NCBI GenBank assembly: GCA_002368865.1
Contig: DFDT01000007.1
Location: 1 to 11,485, forward strand
DNA from: Lachnospiraceae bacterium UBA3821
Lineage (GTDB): Bacteria > Bacillota > Clostridia > Lachnospirales > Lachnospiraceae
Direction: 5' to 3'
DNA: 11,485 nt
The notes under the pieces were generated by a model, which did no database searches, was not told the DNA's origin, and saw only the letters and a list, made by a program, of their open reading frames with translations. Positions 1 through 8,022 of this stretch are shown one piece after another. Every line of letters starts with the position of its first letter. Position 1 is the stretch's first letter. The position numbers and the translations under genes were made by a program.

Positions 1-1158
1 TACGGATGTAACCCCAATCAGAAGCCTTCCAGAATTTATATGGAGGATGGCAGTGAACTGCCGGTTACCGTTTTGAACGGCAAGCCCGGTTATATCAATT
101 TTCTGGATGCCTTTAACGGGTGGCAGCTGGTAAAGGAACTGAAAGCGGCCACAGGACTTCCTGCGGCAACTTCTTTTAAGCATGTGTCTCCCGCAGGCGC
201 AGCGGTGGGTCTTCCGTTGGATGAGACATTGGCAAAGATCTACTGGGTGGATGACCTGGGAGAGCTTTCTCCTTTGGCATGTGCTTACGCAAGGGCGAGA
301 GGTGCGGACAGAATGTCCTCTTTCGGCGATTTCATCGCGCTTTCCGACACCTGTGATGCGGATACCGCAAAGCTGATCAAGCGTGAGGTCTCCGACGGTG
401 TGATCGCGCCCGGATATACCGCGGAAGCGTTGGAGATCCTGAGACAGAAGAAAAAAGGCGGCTACAATGTGATCCAGATTGACGAGTCCTATGTACCCGC
501 GCCCATTGAGAAAAAGCAGGTGTACGGCATTACGTTTGAACAGGGCAGAAACGAGCTGGACGTGAACGGCGATCTGCTCTCCAATATCGTGACAGAAAAC
601 AAAAAGATTCCGGAATCTGCGCTGATCGATATGAAGATTGCGCTGATCACGCTGAAGTATACGCAGTCCAATTCCGTTTGCTATGTGAAGGGCGGACAGG
701 CCATCGGCATCGGTGCCGGACAGCAGTCCCGTATCCATTGTACCAGACTGGCCGGCCAGAAGGCGGACAACTGGTTCCTGCGTCAGTCCCCTCAGGTAAT
801 GGGACTACAGTTCGTGGACGGACTGGGCAGGGCGGACAGAGACAACGCCATTGATGTATATATGGGCGATGAGTGCATGGATGTGCTGGCTGACGGTGTG
901 TGGGAGAAGACCTTCAAGGTAAAACCCGCTGTATTCACCAGAGAGGAAAAGAGAGCATGGCTGGATCAGATGCAGGATGTGACATTGGGTTCGGATGCAT
1001 TCTTCCCCTTCTCCGACAATATCGAGCGTGCGCACAAGAGCGGTGTGAAGTATATCGCACAGCCCGGCGGCTCCGTGAGAGATGACGCAGTGATCGACTG
1101 CTGCAACAAATATGACATGGTAATGGCATTTACCGGAATCAGACTGTTCCATCACTAA
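1..1158 (+). CDS. purH: AICAR formyltransferase (PurH C-terminal domain type), 5' end outside window
   Basis: Transfers the formyl group of 10-formyl-tetrahydrofolate to AICAR, giving FAICAR, the penultimate step of purine synthesis in the cytoplasm. The frame is open from base 1, so the gene starts upstream; the first ATG at 40 is internal. The visible fragment has 385 residues. It carries the catalytic Lys-His pair (K60-H61 of the fragment, in SFKHVSPAGAAVG), ARARGADRMSSFGDF, SDGVIAPGY, KYTQSNSVCY, GIGAGQQSRIHCTRLAG, SDAFFPF and a C-terminal RLFHH. From memory, these blocks match the transformylase half of vertebrate ATIC better than the classical bacterial PurH. The fragment opens at the sequence that follows the IMP cyclohydrolase domain in bifunctional PurH. 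My recollection of Lachnospiraceae relatives is a stand-alone transformylase of about 390 residues, which would leave only a few residues missing, but whether a cyclohydrolase domain precedes it cannot be seen. The DHH gene follows after 19 bases. Family call very sure; the symbol less so, because the protein may be monofunctional. Confidence 0.95.
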   Translation, partial: YGCNPNQKPSRIYMEDGSELPVTVLNGKPGYINFLDAFNGWQLVKELKAATGLPAATSFKHVSPAGAAVGLPLDETLAKIYWVDDLGELSPLACAYARARGADRMSSFGDFIALSDTCDADTAKLIKREVSDGVIAPGYTAEALEILRQKKKGGYNVIQIDESYVPAPIEKKQVYGITFEQGRNELDVNGDLLSNIVTENKKIPESALIDMKIALITLKYTQSNSVCYVKGGQAIGIGAGQQSRIHCTRLAGQKADNWFLRQSPQVMGLQFVDGLGRADRDNAIDVYMGDECMDVLADGVWEKTFKVKPAVFTREEKRAWLDQMQDVTLGSDAFFPFSDNIERAHKSGVKYIAQPGGSVRDDAVIDCCNKYDMVMAFTGIRLFHH

Positions 1159-1177
1159 AGCGCAAGGAGGTTCGCCT

Positions 1178-2701
1178 ATGCGGCTGACAGACCTGGAGGA
1201 ATATGATCCCATCACGATCCAATGCCATGACAATCCCGATGCGGATGCATTGGGGGCCGGTTATGGTCTGTATTGTTATTTTAAGAGCAAAGGCAGACAG
1301 GTCAGACTGATCTATAGCGGTCCCAATCAGATCCAGAAGTCAAATCTGAAACTGATGATAGAGGAACTTAAGCTTCCGGTGGAATATGTGGCGCCTGCGG
1401 AATGTGCGCAGAAGATCGACGGTCTGCTGATCACGGTGGATTGTCAGTATGGCGCAGGCAATGTGACAAGGTTTGAGGCGGATACCGTGGCGATCATTGA
1501 TCATCATCAGCAGGAGATTGAGGATATTCCGCTGACCCTGATCCAGCCCGGTCTGGGAAGCTGCTGCACCTTGGTATGGCAGCTGTTGACGGATGTGCAT
1601 TATGTGATAGATGACCGGAATTATCTGGGGACAGCGTTGTATTACGGATTGTATATGGACACCAAGCAGTTTTCGGAGCTGTTCAATCCTCTGGATATGG
1701 ACTTGCGAGAGTCTGTGCCCTATGAGAAGAGTCTGATCACCAAATTTGTCAATGCGAATATTTCCCTCCGGGAATTGGAGGTAGCTGCTCTTGCCCTGCT
1801 GCGGTACAGCTATAATGACGACTATGATTTTGCGGTGATTCGTTCCAAACCCTGCGATCCCAACGTACTGGGCATTATCAGTGATTTTGTGTTGCAGGTG
1901 GATCTGTTCAATTCGTGTGTGGTCTTCAGCCAGCTGAATGACGGATATAAGTTTTCCGTGCGCAGCTGTATTCCGGAGGTAAACGCCAGTGAACTGGCGG
2001 AGTACCTGGCGGAGGGCATGGGTTCCGGAGGCGGTCATTACGAGAAGGCCGGCGGATTCATCAGCATGAAGCTTTATGAGAAAAAATATCCGACGCTTCA
2101 TGCGGAGGGCTATTTTAACAACCGTATGGTGGAGTATTTTGACAGTTTTCGCATTATGCGGGCCGGTGAGTTTGAACCGGATCTGAAAACGATGAATTTG
2201 TACGAGAAGCGTGATCTTCCTATGGGGTATGTGGAGGCGGACAATCTGCTGCCAACTGGGACGTTCATCACGATCCGTACGATCAAGGGAGATATCGAAC
2301 TGCGGATCGAGGACGATCTTTACCTTGTGATCGGTCATAAGGGAGAGGTAATTCCCATGCGCAGAGGAGAATTTGAAAATACTTATTACATCATGCAGGA
2401 GAAATATTGCCTGGAGGACTGTGGGACAAAGCCGGAATATGCGCCCAGTATCAAAAACAAGCAGAGCGGGCAGAAGATCATATTGACAGACCACACCATG
2501 AAATGTCTTCCGGCAAAAAAGCAACACGTTTACGCCAAGCCTTTGGAAGAAGGGATCAAGCTTTTTACCCTGTGGGAGAAAGAGCGATACATGCTTGGCA
2601 GACCGGGGGATTATCTGGCGGCAAAGCAGGAAAATCCCAAAGACGTTTTTGTGATACCCAAGGCAGTGTTTGAACAGGGATATGATCGGATACAGAGATA
2701 G
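1178..2701 (+). CDS. DHH/DHHA1 family phosphoesterase with duplicated C-terminal module
   Basis: Predicted metal-dependent phosphoesterase of the DHH superfamily (RecJ, NrnA, GdpP relatives), cytoplasmic, 507 residues. Visible motifs are HDNPDAD at 17-23 (motif I), TVDCQ around residue 85 (motif II), the DHH signature at 108-110 and the DHHA1 glycine motif GGGH at 284-287. All metal-binding positions expected of an active enzyme appear present. Plain NrnA-like proteins end near residue 320; this one has about 190 more residues. In the extension, a segment at 382-403 (YLV..., VIP, FE..Y) resembles one at 479-502 (YLA..., VIP, FE..Y), suggesting an internal duplication. The start is set by a perfect AAGGAGG (1164-1170), 7 bases before ATG. 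It is probably co-transcribed with the transformylase gene before it and glnS after it. Substrate unknown: pAp, nanoRNA and cyclic dinucleotides are all possible. Automatic pipelines may label such proteins RecJ, but the size and layout do not show RecJ function. Confidence 0.9.
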   Translation: MRLTDLEEYDPITIQCHDNPDADALGAGYGLYCYFKSKGRQVRLIYSGPNQIQKSNLKLMIEELKLPVEYVAPAECAQKIDGLLITVDCQYGAGNVTRFEADTVAIIDHHQQEIEDIPLTLIQPGLGSCCTLVWQLLTDVHYVIDDRNYLGTALYYGLYMDTKQFSELFNPLDMDLRESVPYEKSLITKFVNANISLRELEVAALALLRYSYNDDYDFAVIRSKPCDPNVLGIISDFVLQVDLFNSCVVFSQLNDGYKFSVRSCIPEVNASELAEYLAEGMGSGGGHYEKAGGFISMKLYEKKYPTLHAEGYFNNRMVEYFDSFRIMRAGEFEPDLKTMNLYEKRDLPMGYVEADNLLPTGTFITIRTIKGDIELRIEDDLYLVIGHKGEVIPMRRGEFENTYYIMQEKYCLEDCGTKPEYAPSIKNKQSGQKIILTDHTMKCLPAKKQHVYAKPLEEGIKLFTLWEKERYMLGRPGDYLAAKQENPKDVFVIPKAVFEQGYDRIQR

Positions 2702-2726
2702 AGACAGGTAGAAAGGATTATTCAAA

Positions 2727-4430
2727 ATGAGCGACGATAAGAATCTGGTTTCGGAGGAAAAAACAGAGAAGGAGAGCCGGAACTTTATTGAGCAGGAGAT
2801 CGACAAGGATCTTGCGGAGGGCGTCTACACCACCGTGCACACCCGTTTTCCGCCGGAGCCCAACGGTTATCTGCATATCGGACATGCCAAGAGCATTATT
2901 TTAAATAGTGGGCTTGCGGCAAAATACAACGGAAAATTTAATCTGCGTTTCGATGACACGAATCCTACCAAGGAGGACGAGGAATTCGTGGAGTCCATCA
3001 AGGCGGATGTGGCGTGGCTCGGAGCCGATTGGGAGGACAGACTTTTCTTTGCCTCCAACTATTTTGGTCAGATGTATGAGGCCGCGGTCAAGCTGATCAG
3101 GAAAGGTAAAGCGTATGTGTCGGATCTGGCTGCAGAGCAGATCAAGGAGTATAGGGGCACGTTCGAACAGCCCGGCAAGGATGATCCTTCCTGCAACCGC
3201 AGCGTGGAGGAGAACCTGAAGCTTTTTGAGGAGATGAAGGACGGCAAATTTGCCGATGGAGAAAAGGTGCTGCGTGCAAGGATCGATATGGCTTCGCCCA
3301 ACATCAATATGAGAGATCCGGTCATCTATCGTGTGGCGCATATGAGACATCACAACACAGGGGATCGGTGGTGCATCTATCCCATGTATGATTTTGCGCA
3401 TCCCATTGAGGACGCCATCGAGGGAATCAGCCATTCCATCTGTACATTGGAGTTTGAGGATCACAGACCGCTTTATGACTGGGTGGTGCGTGAGCTGGAA
3501 TATCCCAATCCGCCCAGGCAGATTGAGTTTGCCAAGATGTATCTGACCAATGTGGTGACCGGAAAGCGGTACATCAAGAAACTGGTGCTGGACGGCATCG
3601 TGGACGGCTGGGACGATCCGAGACTGGTGTCCATTGCCGCACTGCGCAGGAGAGGTTTCACGCCGGAGTCCATCCGCAAATTCGTGGAGCTGTGCGGTGT
3701 GTCCAAGAGTCAGTCCTCTGTGGATTACGCTATGTTGGAATACTGTATCAGAGAAGATTTAAAACCGAAGGCACCCCGTTATATGGCGGTACTTGATCCG
3801 GTGAAACTCGTCATTGACAACTACCCGGAGGGACAGACCGAGATGATGGATGCGGTGAATAATCCGGACAACGAAGCGCTGGGAACCAGAAAGGTGCCGT
3901 TTGGAAGAGAACTTTACATCGAGAGGGAGGACTTCATGGAGGAGCCGCCCAAGAAATATTTCCGTATGTTCCCGGGCAATGAAGTGCGCCTGATGAATGC
4001 TTATTTTGTAACCTGTACCGGCTGTGTAAAGGACGAGAACGGCAATATTACAGAGGTACACTGTACTTATGATCCCGCCTCAAAAGGCGGAAACAGCCCG
4101 GACGGACGCAAGGTAAAGGGCACCATACACTGGGTGGCAGCCCAAAACGCTGTCAAGGCGGAGGTCAGATTGTTTGAGAATCTGATCGATGAGGAAAAAG
4201 GCGTGTACAATGAGGACGGAAGCCTCAACCTGAACCCGAATTCTTTGACGGTGAAAAAGGAATGCTATCTGGAGCCTGCCTTTGCCGGTGCCAAGGCTTA
4301 TGATAGCTTCCAGTTTGTGAGACAGGGATTTTTCTGTGTGGATGCAAAGGATTCCAAAGAGGACGCATTGGTGTTTAACCGGATCGTTTCATTGAAGAGC
4401 TCGTTTGTTTTGCCGAAACAGGGGGAGTAA
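2727..4430 (+). CDS. glnS: Glutaminyl-tRNA synthetase
   Basis: Class I aminoacyl-tRNA synthetase that charges tRNA-Gln with glutamine in the cytoplasm; 567 residues, normal for GlnRS. The catalytic N-terminal half has [17 protein letters not shown] with the HIGH motif at 50-53, then FDDTNP, and [17 protein letters not shown], typical of GlnRS rather than GluRS. WDDPRL followed by ALRRRGF is also GlnRS-like (compare WDDPRMPTISGLRRRGY in E. coli). From about residue 345 the sequence looks like the two beta-barrels that read the anticodon. At the place of the KMSKS loop (VMSKRK in E. coli) this protein reads [10 protein letters not shown], with TGKR at 278-281: the lysine-arginine pair is kept but Met-Ser is replaced. 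Start chosen at ATG 2727, with AAAGGA at 2712-2717. A real glnS means the cell need not rely on transamidation for Gln-tRNA, as many Firmicutes do; whether gatCAB also exists is unknown. The DUF2225 gene begins 6 bases after the stop. Confidence 0.96.
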   Translation: MSDDKNLVSEEKTEKESRNFIEQEIDKDLAEGVYTTVHTRFPPEPNGYLHIGHAKSIILNSGLAAKYNGKFNLRFDDTNPTKEDEEFVESIKADVAWLGADWEDRLFFASNYFGQMYEAAVKLIRKGKAYVSDLAAEQIKEYRGTFEQPGKDDPSCNRSVEENLKLFEEMKDGKFADGEKVLRARIDMASPNINMRDPVIYRVAHMRHHNTGDRWCIYPMYDFAHPIEDAIEGISHSICTLEFEDHRPLYDWVVRELEYPNPPRQIEFAKMYLTNVVTGKRYIKKLVLDGIVDGWDDPRLVSIAALRRRGFTPESIRKFVELCGVSKSQSSVDYAMLEYCIREDLKPKAPRYMAVLDPVKLVIDNYPEGQTEMMDAVNNPDNEALGTRKVPFGRELYIEREDFMEEPPKKYFRMFPGNEVRLMNAYFVTCTGCVKDENGNITEVHCTYDPASKGGNSPDGRKVKGTIHWVAAQNAVKAEVRLFENLIDEEKGVYNEDGSLNLNPNSLTVKKECYLEPAFAGAKAYDSFQFVRQGFFCVDAKDSKEDALVFNRIVSLKSSFVLPKQGE

Positions 4431-4436
4431 ATCGAC

Positions 4437-5291
4437 ATGTCTGATTTATTGTTTGGGTTGGCATCGTTGGGACTTGGACATCTGCAGGATGTAGATATTT
4501 TTGAGGAACTGACCAAGAAGGAGAAAGCGGCGGAAGAGGGGCCGGTTGTCCTGGAAGAAAAGGATATGATCTTCGACAAGAAGACGGTTTGTCCTGTCTG
4601 TGACACGGAATTCATGACCAAGAGTCTGAAGGCCGGAAAGACCAGGTTTCTTGGAAACGATAAGGATCTGCGTCCCATGTATGAGGGAATTGACGCTCAG
4701 AAGTACGATGTGGTGCTGTGCCCGCATTGCGGGTATGCGGCGTTGGGAAGATATTTTCCGCATGTAACCACCAAACAGGCGAAACTGATCAAGGAAAACA
4801 TCAGCAAAAAGGTACGGCTCCACACCTATTCGGGCGATACGTACAGTTACGAGGAAGCGCTGGAACGCTATCAGCTGGCGTTGGCCAATGCGCTTGTAAA
4901 GCAGGCAAGAACCAGCGAGAAGGCGTATATCTGCCTGAAAAATGCATGGCTATTGCGCGGGTATCTTCAATTCCTCTCCGAGGAGAAAAAGCTCCCGGAA
5001 AATCAGCTGGATTCTGTCAGGGAGCTTGAGAAAGCGAATTTGAAGAATGCCTACAAAGGTCTCTCGGAGGCAGTCCAATCGGAGAGTTACCCCATCTGCG
5101 GTATGGATGAGGGAACATTGGATTACCTTTTGGCGGCGGTGGCAATGGAATTGGAGGATTACGACGGGGCTGGGAAGATCGTGGCAAATATTCTGATTGC
5201 ACCCAACATGAACCCTCGGATCAAGGATAAAGCACGGGATCTGAAAGATGAAATCGTGCAGAAAAAGAAAGAAGCGAAAAAGGCAGAGTAG
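4437..5291 (+). CDS. DUF2225 family protein with paired CxxC motifs
   Basis: Protein of 284 residues, recognised as DUF2225 by a two-part zinc-ribbon-like N-terminal region: CPVC at 52-55 and CPHC at 95-98 (LCPHCGYAALGRYF). The two pairs could form one four-cysteine zinc site. The rest, about residues 120-280, is predicted helical with alternating hydrophobic and charged positions and reads like TPR helices (ALERYQLALANALVKQA, YICLKNAWLLRGYL). It ends in a lysine/glutamate-rich tail. No signal peptide or membrane segment is clear; the first 15 residues are hydrophobic and glycine-rich but short and contain no basic residue. The start ATG is preceded by GGGGGAG (4421-4427), which overlaps the end of glnS, so translation is likely coupled. 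Function of the family is not established as far as I know. It is close to glnS and the regulator gene, but this does not reveal a role. Confidence 0.85.
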   Translation: MSDLLFGLASLGLGHLQDVDIFEELTKKEKAAEEGPVVLEEKDMIFDKKTVCPVCDTEFMTKSLKAGKTRFLGNDKDLRPMYEGIDAQKYDVVLCPHCGYAALGRYFPHVTTKQAKLIKENISKKVRLHTYSGDTYSYEEALERYQLALANALVKQARTSEKAYICLKNAWLLRGYLQFLSEEKKLPENQLDSVRELEKANLKNAYKGLSEAVQSESYPICGMDEGTLDYLLAAVAMELEDYDGAGKIVANILIAPNMNPRIKDKARDLKDEIVQKKKEAKKAE

Positions 5292-5304
5292 GTGGTGGCA
5301 GGTC

Positions 5305-6738
5305 ATGTATGATATGACGATCACGCTGAAATTGGATAGTGAAAAATGTCTGTATGAACAGATTTATGAGCATATCAGGCAGGAGATATGGGAGGGGAAG
5401 CTGCTCACCGGAGAGCGGCTTCCCTCCACGCGTTCTCTGGCAGAGTATCTTCAGGTGGCGCGCAGTACAGTGGACTATGCCTATGCGCAGCTGCAGAGTG
5501 AGGGGTATATCGAGGCCAGGCCCTATAAGGGATATTTTGTATGCCCGATGGAAGAACTGCTCCATCTGGAGCAGGAAAAAAGAGGAAAGACAACGGCGGA
5601 ATATTCTGTGCAGACGCAGAGTGAGACGAAAGATCCCTCTCCCCGGACGGCGCAGTGTATCTATGATTTTTCCCCCCATGGGATTGATATGTCAGCGTTT
5701 CCGTTCAGCGTCTGGAAGAGGATCACCAAGAATGTGCTCAGCGACGGCAGCAATGAGCTGTTTACGAAGGGGGAAGCCCAGGGGGATCCGGAGCTTCGCC
5801 GGACAATCAGCCGCTATCTGCATTCCTCCAGAGGGGTAAATTGCAGACCAGAGCAGATCATCATCGGCGCGGGGAACGATTATCTCCTGATGTTGTTGGA
5901 GAAGATCCTGGGGAGACATGTGGGCACAGCTATGGAAAATCCGACCTATATGCGGACCTACAGGATCTTTCAGTCATTTGCCTATCCGGTGACCATTGTG
6001 CCGTCGGACGACAGCGGAATGCAGGTGACGGCACTGGAAAAGACAACTGCAAAGGTGGCTTATGTGATGCCATCCCACCAGTATCCGCTGGGAACCGTGA
6101 TGCCCATCGGACGGCGCAGAGAGCTGTTGAAATGGGCGGATGCGGAAGAGGATCGCTATCTGATCGAGGATGACTATGACAGTGAGTTCCGATATCGCGG
6201 CAAGCCGATCCCGTCGCTGCAGTCTATCGATGCGTACGGAAAGGTGATCTATATCGGGACATTTTCCAAGGCCATTGCGCCGGCCATCCGTGTCAGCTAC
6301 ATGGTGCTGCCGGAAAAACTGCTGGAGCGCTACAGGAAGGACTGCTATTTCTATTCCTGCACGGTTTCCCGCATTGATCAGCGGATTCTGAACGAGTTCA
6401 TCCGCGACGGATATTTTGAGAGACATCTGAATAAAATGCGGAAGATTTACCGGGCGAGGCATGACCTGCTCCTGGAGGAGCTGGCCCCCTTTGAGAAAAA
6501 GTTTTCCATTACCGGGGAGAACGGCGGATTACATATTTTACTGCATGCTCGGAATGAAAAGACCGAGCGGGAACTGATCGAGCAGGCAGCAGCTGGGAAT
6601 GTGCGGGTGTACGGAATTTCAGACAGCTGTATTGAAGAGACGGCAGAATATAGAGGAACGGTATTGCTTGGATTCGGTGCGATGAAGGATGCGGAGATCA
6701 AAGAGGGGATTCAGAGATTAAAAGAAGCGTGGCTGTAA
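5305..6738 (+). CDS. MocR/PdxR-type GntR regulator with aminotransferase-like domain
   Basis: Transcription regulator of 477 residues joining a GntR winged helix to a fold-type I aminotransferase-like domain that binds pyridoxal phosphate. The DNA-binding part covers about residues 16-82: YEQIYEHIRQEIWEGKL, then GERLPSTRSLAEYL, then RSTVDYAYAQLQSEGYIE. The effector domain follows a linker at about 83-110 and contains NPTY, EDDYDSEFRY (aspartates near 289-292 that would contact the PLP ring nitrogen) and GTFSKAIAP with the Schiff-base lysine at K322. So PLP binding should be intact. An earlier in-frame ATG at 5248 would add a lysine/arginine-rich tail and overlap the DUF2225 gene by 44 bases; I prefer 5305, which has GGTGGTGGCAGG just before it. 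ATG 5314 is a further option. Targets often include vitamin B6, amino-acid or GABA genes, but none is adjacent here, so the target is unknown. It is the last gene of the operon; its stop codon lies in the loop of the terminator hairpin. Confidence 0.92.
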   Translation: MYDMTITLKLDSEKCLYEQIYEHIRQEIWEGKLLTGERLPSTRSLAEYLQVARSTVDYAYAQLQSEGYIEARPYKGYFVCPMEELLHLEQEKRGKTTAEYSVQTQSETKDPSPRTAQCIYDFSPHGIDMSAFPFSVWKRITKNVLSDGSNELFTKGEAQGDPELRRTISRYLHSSRGVNCRPEQIIIGAGNDYLLMLLEKILGRHVGTAMENPTYMRTYRIFQSFAYPVTIVPSDDSGMQVTALEKTTAKVAYVMPSHQYPLGTVMPIGRRRELLKWADAEEDRYLIEDDYDSEFRYRGKPIPSLQSIDAYGKVIYIGTFSKAIAPAIRVSYMVLPEKLLERYRKDCYFYSCTVSRIDQRILNEFIRDGYFERHLNKMRKIYRARHDLLLEELAPFEKKFSITGENGGLHILLHARNEKTERELIEQAAAGNVRVYGISDSCIEETAEYRGTVLLGFGAMKDAEIKEGIQRLKEAWL

Positions 6739-6752
6739 TACCACGCTTCTTT
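6721..6752. terminator. Bidirectional intrinsic terminator between convergent genes
   Basis: A perfect 12-bp inverted repeat (6721-6732 with 6741-6752) with an 8-base loop. On the plus strand the stem ends in CTTCTTT, and on the minus strand in CTTCTTTTAAT, giving short T-rich tails both ways. The left arm is the last four codons of the MocR-type gene and its TAA stop lies in the loop. The minus-strand acidic-protein gene stops 6 bases further on, at 6758. It likely ends both transcripts. Confidence 0.8.
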
Positions 6753-6757
6753 ATACT

Positions 6758-7168
6758 CTATTCTTCGTCCGCTTTTTCCTCATCCTGTTCTTCGTCGTCA
6801 TCGAAGAACTCTTCGGAGGATTCGATCGCTTCCTCAGCCGTATCTTTCACATCCGCAACTGTCTCTGCCAGGGGGGTGAAAGCCTCGGCAACGGTAGCCT
6901 TTGCCTTGGACGCAACCTCTGCAGCCTTGCTGACAGCTTCTGCAGCAACTTCCTTCACCGTGTCGAGCGGGCTGGTCTCATGATTCAAAGGGACATAAGT
7001 ACGGGAAAGATCTTCCTCATCATCGAAATCATCACTGAAATCATCAAAATCTTCGTCATCAAATGCGGACAGCTCCTCGTCCTTTTTCCGCATATAGTAA
7101 TAAACAGCAGCTCCTGCAGCACTTGCCGCAGCGGTTAACAATAATAATTTACCAAATTTCTTTGCCAT
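6758..7168 (-). CDS. Small membrane-anchored acidic, alanine-rich protein of unknown function
   Basis: I do not recognise a named family. The product has 136 residues from the chosen ATG at 7168, which has AAGGAG on the minus strand (7180-7175) at 6 bases; the in-frame ATG at 7195 has no such site. Layout: a short basic N-terminus (MAKKFGK), one hydrophobic segment at about 8-26 (LLLLTAAASAAGAAVYYYM), then RKK, suggesting a single membrane span with the acidic part probably in the cytoplasm by the positive-inside rule. Residues 37-53 are almost all Asp/Glu with phenylalanines at regular steps. Residues 72-112 are an Ala/Val/Lys/Glu stretch with repeats such as VSKAAEVASKAKATVAEAF that should form an amphipathic helix, like LEA or apolipoprotein helices. 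A second acidic tail (EEFFDDDEEQDEE) closes the protein. The general plan recalls YtxH-like stress proteins, by layout only. Divergent from tetR, with a candidate operator in between, so TetR control is plausible. Confidence 0.8.
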   Translation of the reverse strand: MAKKFGKLLLLTAAASAAGAAVYYYMRKKDEELSAFDDEDFDDFSDDFDDEEDLSRTYVPLNHETSPLDTVKEVAAEAVSKAAEVASKAKATVAEAFTPLAETVADVKDTAEEAIESSEEFFDDDEEQDEEKADEE

Positions 7169-7220
7169 GTGTGACTCCTTTCCGATCAATACCAATTTCG
7201 TACTTCTATCTTAATACTAT

Positions 7221-7249
7221 TTTGTAAAATTGAAAAGAGAATATGTGAA
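7221..7249 (-). promoter_or_regulatory. Candidate sigma-A promoter of the acidic membrane protein
   Basis: On the minus strand, TTCACA (7249-7244, 5 of 6 matches to the -35 consensus), then 17 bases, then TACAAA (7226-7221, 4 of 6). The expected start near 7214 gives a leader of about 45 bases. Judged by eye in AT-rich DNA, so only moderate support. Confidence 0.4.
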
Positions 7250-7267
7250 ATTTTCCGCCAAAATTTC
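7247..7267. promoter_or_regulatory. Palindromic candidate operator for the adjacent TetR regulator
   Basis: A perfect inverted repeat: GAAATTTT, spacer CCGCC, AAAATTTC. It lies between the two divergent genes, overlaps the proposed -35 box of the minus-strand promoter and sits 17 bases upstream of the proposed tetR -35 box. TetR-family proteins commonly bind such palindromes next to their own gene and regulate both directions. The arms are pure A/T apart from the outer G/C pair, so chance is a real alternative. Confidence 0.45.
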
Positions 7268-7283
7268 GAAAAAATTTATAAAC

Positions 7284-7312
7284 TTGCGTGGAAGGGCAGA
7301 GTATGGTAAACT
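7284..7312 (+). promoter_or_regulatory. Candidate promoter of the TetR gene
   Basis: TTGCGT (7284-7289), a 17-base spacer, then TAAACT (7307-7312) preceded by TGG, which makes an extended -10 (TGnTAAACT). An imperfect palindrome, TGGT...ACCA (7304-7319), overlaps the -10 and could be a second binding site for an autorepressor. Confidence 0.4.
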
Positions 7313-7369
7313 GAAACCACTCAATGGATACAAAACGATATCACATGGACGGAGACGGAGAACAGAAGA

Positions 7370-7981
7370 GTGAACGACAAATTTTTTGACCTGAAAAAAG
7401 AAAAACAAGACAGAATGATCAATGCGGCGCTGCATGTGTTTGCCATGCAGGGATATCTCCATGCCAGCACGGATCAGATCGTGAAGGAAGCCGGCATCAG
7501 CAAGGGATTGTTGTTTCACTATTTTGAGACCAAGCTGGGCGTGTACACGTTTGTGTACGAATACAGCGCCCGCTATATGATACTGGAGCTGGGGAGCGTA
7601 TCCACCGTGGAACACGACCTGTTTGAAGTGCTCCGGCAGATTGAACAGGCGCACACCCGCGCCATGCGGGAGTATCCGTATATGCAGCAGTTTTTGAACC
7701 GCGCGATGACGGAGAATGTGAGCGAGGCGCTGCTGGCCGCGGAGGGGATGCGTACACAATTGGAGCAGACCTACGAGAGGATCTATCAGAGGGTGGATTT
7801 CAACAGGCTGCCCACAGGCGTGGATGGGAAAAAGGTGCTGAATATGATGAAGCTGACGGCGGAGGGTCTGATGTCGGAGCGCATTTACGACGCATCGTTC
7901 CAGCCGGATCAGCTCTATCAGGAAATCTGTAGCTATATAGAACTGATGAAGAAAATTGTGGGAGATGTGCCCAAACAATGA
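7370..7981 (+). CDS. TetR/AcrR-family transcriptional regulator
   Basis: DNA-binding regulator of 203 residues, a normal TetR length. The N-terminal helix-turn-helix is clear: INAALHVFAMQGYLHAST, then IVKEAGISKGLLFHYFETK (about 17-55), with the usual Gly-Ile-Ser-Lys-Gly turn and the HYF recognition-helix end. The C-terminal part (about 60-203) is helical and poorly conserved, as usual, and forms the ligand and dimer domain; the ligand cannot be guessed. The start is GTG; there is no in-frame ATG or other start upstream before the promoter, and GGAG at 7357-7360 lies 9 bases before it. The ATG at 7345 is in another frame. Its target may be itself and the divergent acidic membrane protein gene, because a perfect 8-bp inverted repeat lies between them. 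It ends just before a long bidirectional hairpin. Confidence 0.92.
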   Translation: MNDKFFDLKKEKQDRMINAALHVFAMQGYLHASTDQIVKEAGISKGLLFHYFETKLGVYTFVYEYSARYMILELGSVSTVEHDLFEVLRQIEQAHTRAMREYPYMQQFLNRAMTENVSEALLAAEGMRTQLEQTYERIYQRVDFNRLPTGVDGKKVLNMMKLTAEGLMSERIYDASFQPDQLYQEICSYIELMKKIVGDVPKQ

Positions 7982-7987
7982 TCGGGT

Positions 7988-8022
7988 AAAAAATAAGTCG
8001 CCGGAATGGCGGCTTATTTTTT
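7988..8022. terminator. Bidirectional intrinsic terminator between tetR and the DUF6062-like gene
   Basis: A 15-bp stem (7988-8002 with 8008-8022, one G-T pair) with loop GGAAT. It has a run of six T on the plus strand and six T on the minus strand (the A run at 7988-7993), so it can stop transcription from both sides. The last codons and the TAA stop of the minus-strand gene (8014-8016) are inside the stem. Confidence 0.88.

Noticed and set aside
1340..2806. Long minus-strand open frame of 488 codons opposite the DHH gene
   Set aside because: It is antisense to a gene with all DHH motifs and its own ribosome site. The translation lacks recognisable motifs and looks like a phase shadow.
5248..5304. 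Upstream ATG for the MocR-type regulator
   Set aside because: It would add a run of basic residues from the lysine-rich end of the DUF2225 gene in another frame. The ribosome site and family N-terminus support 5305.
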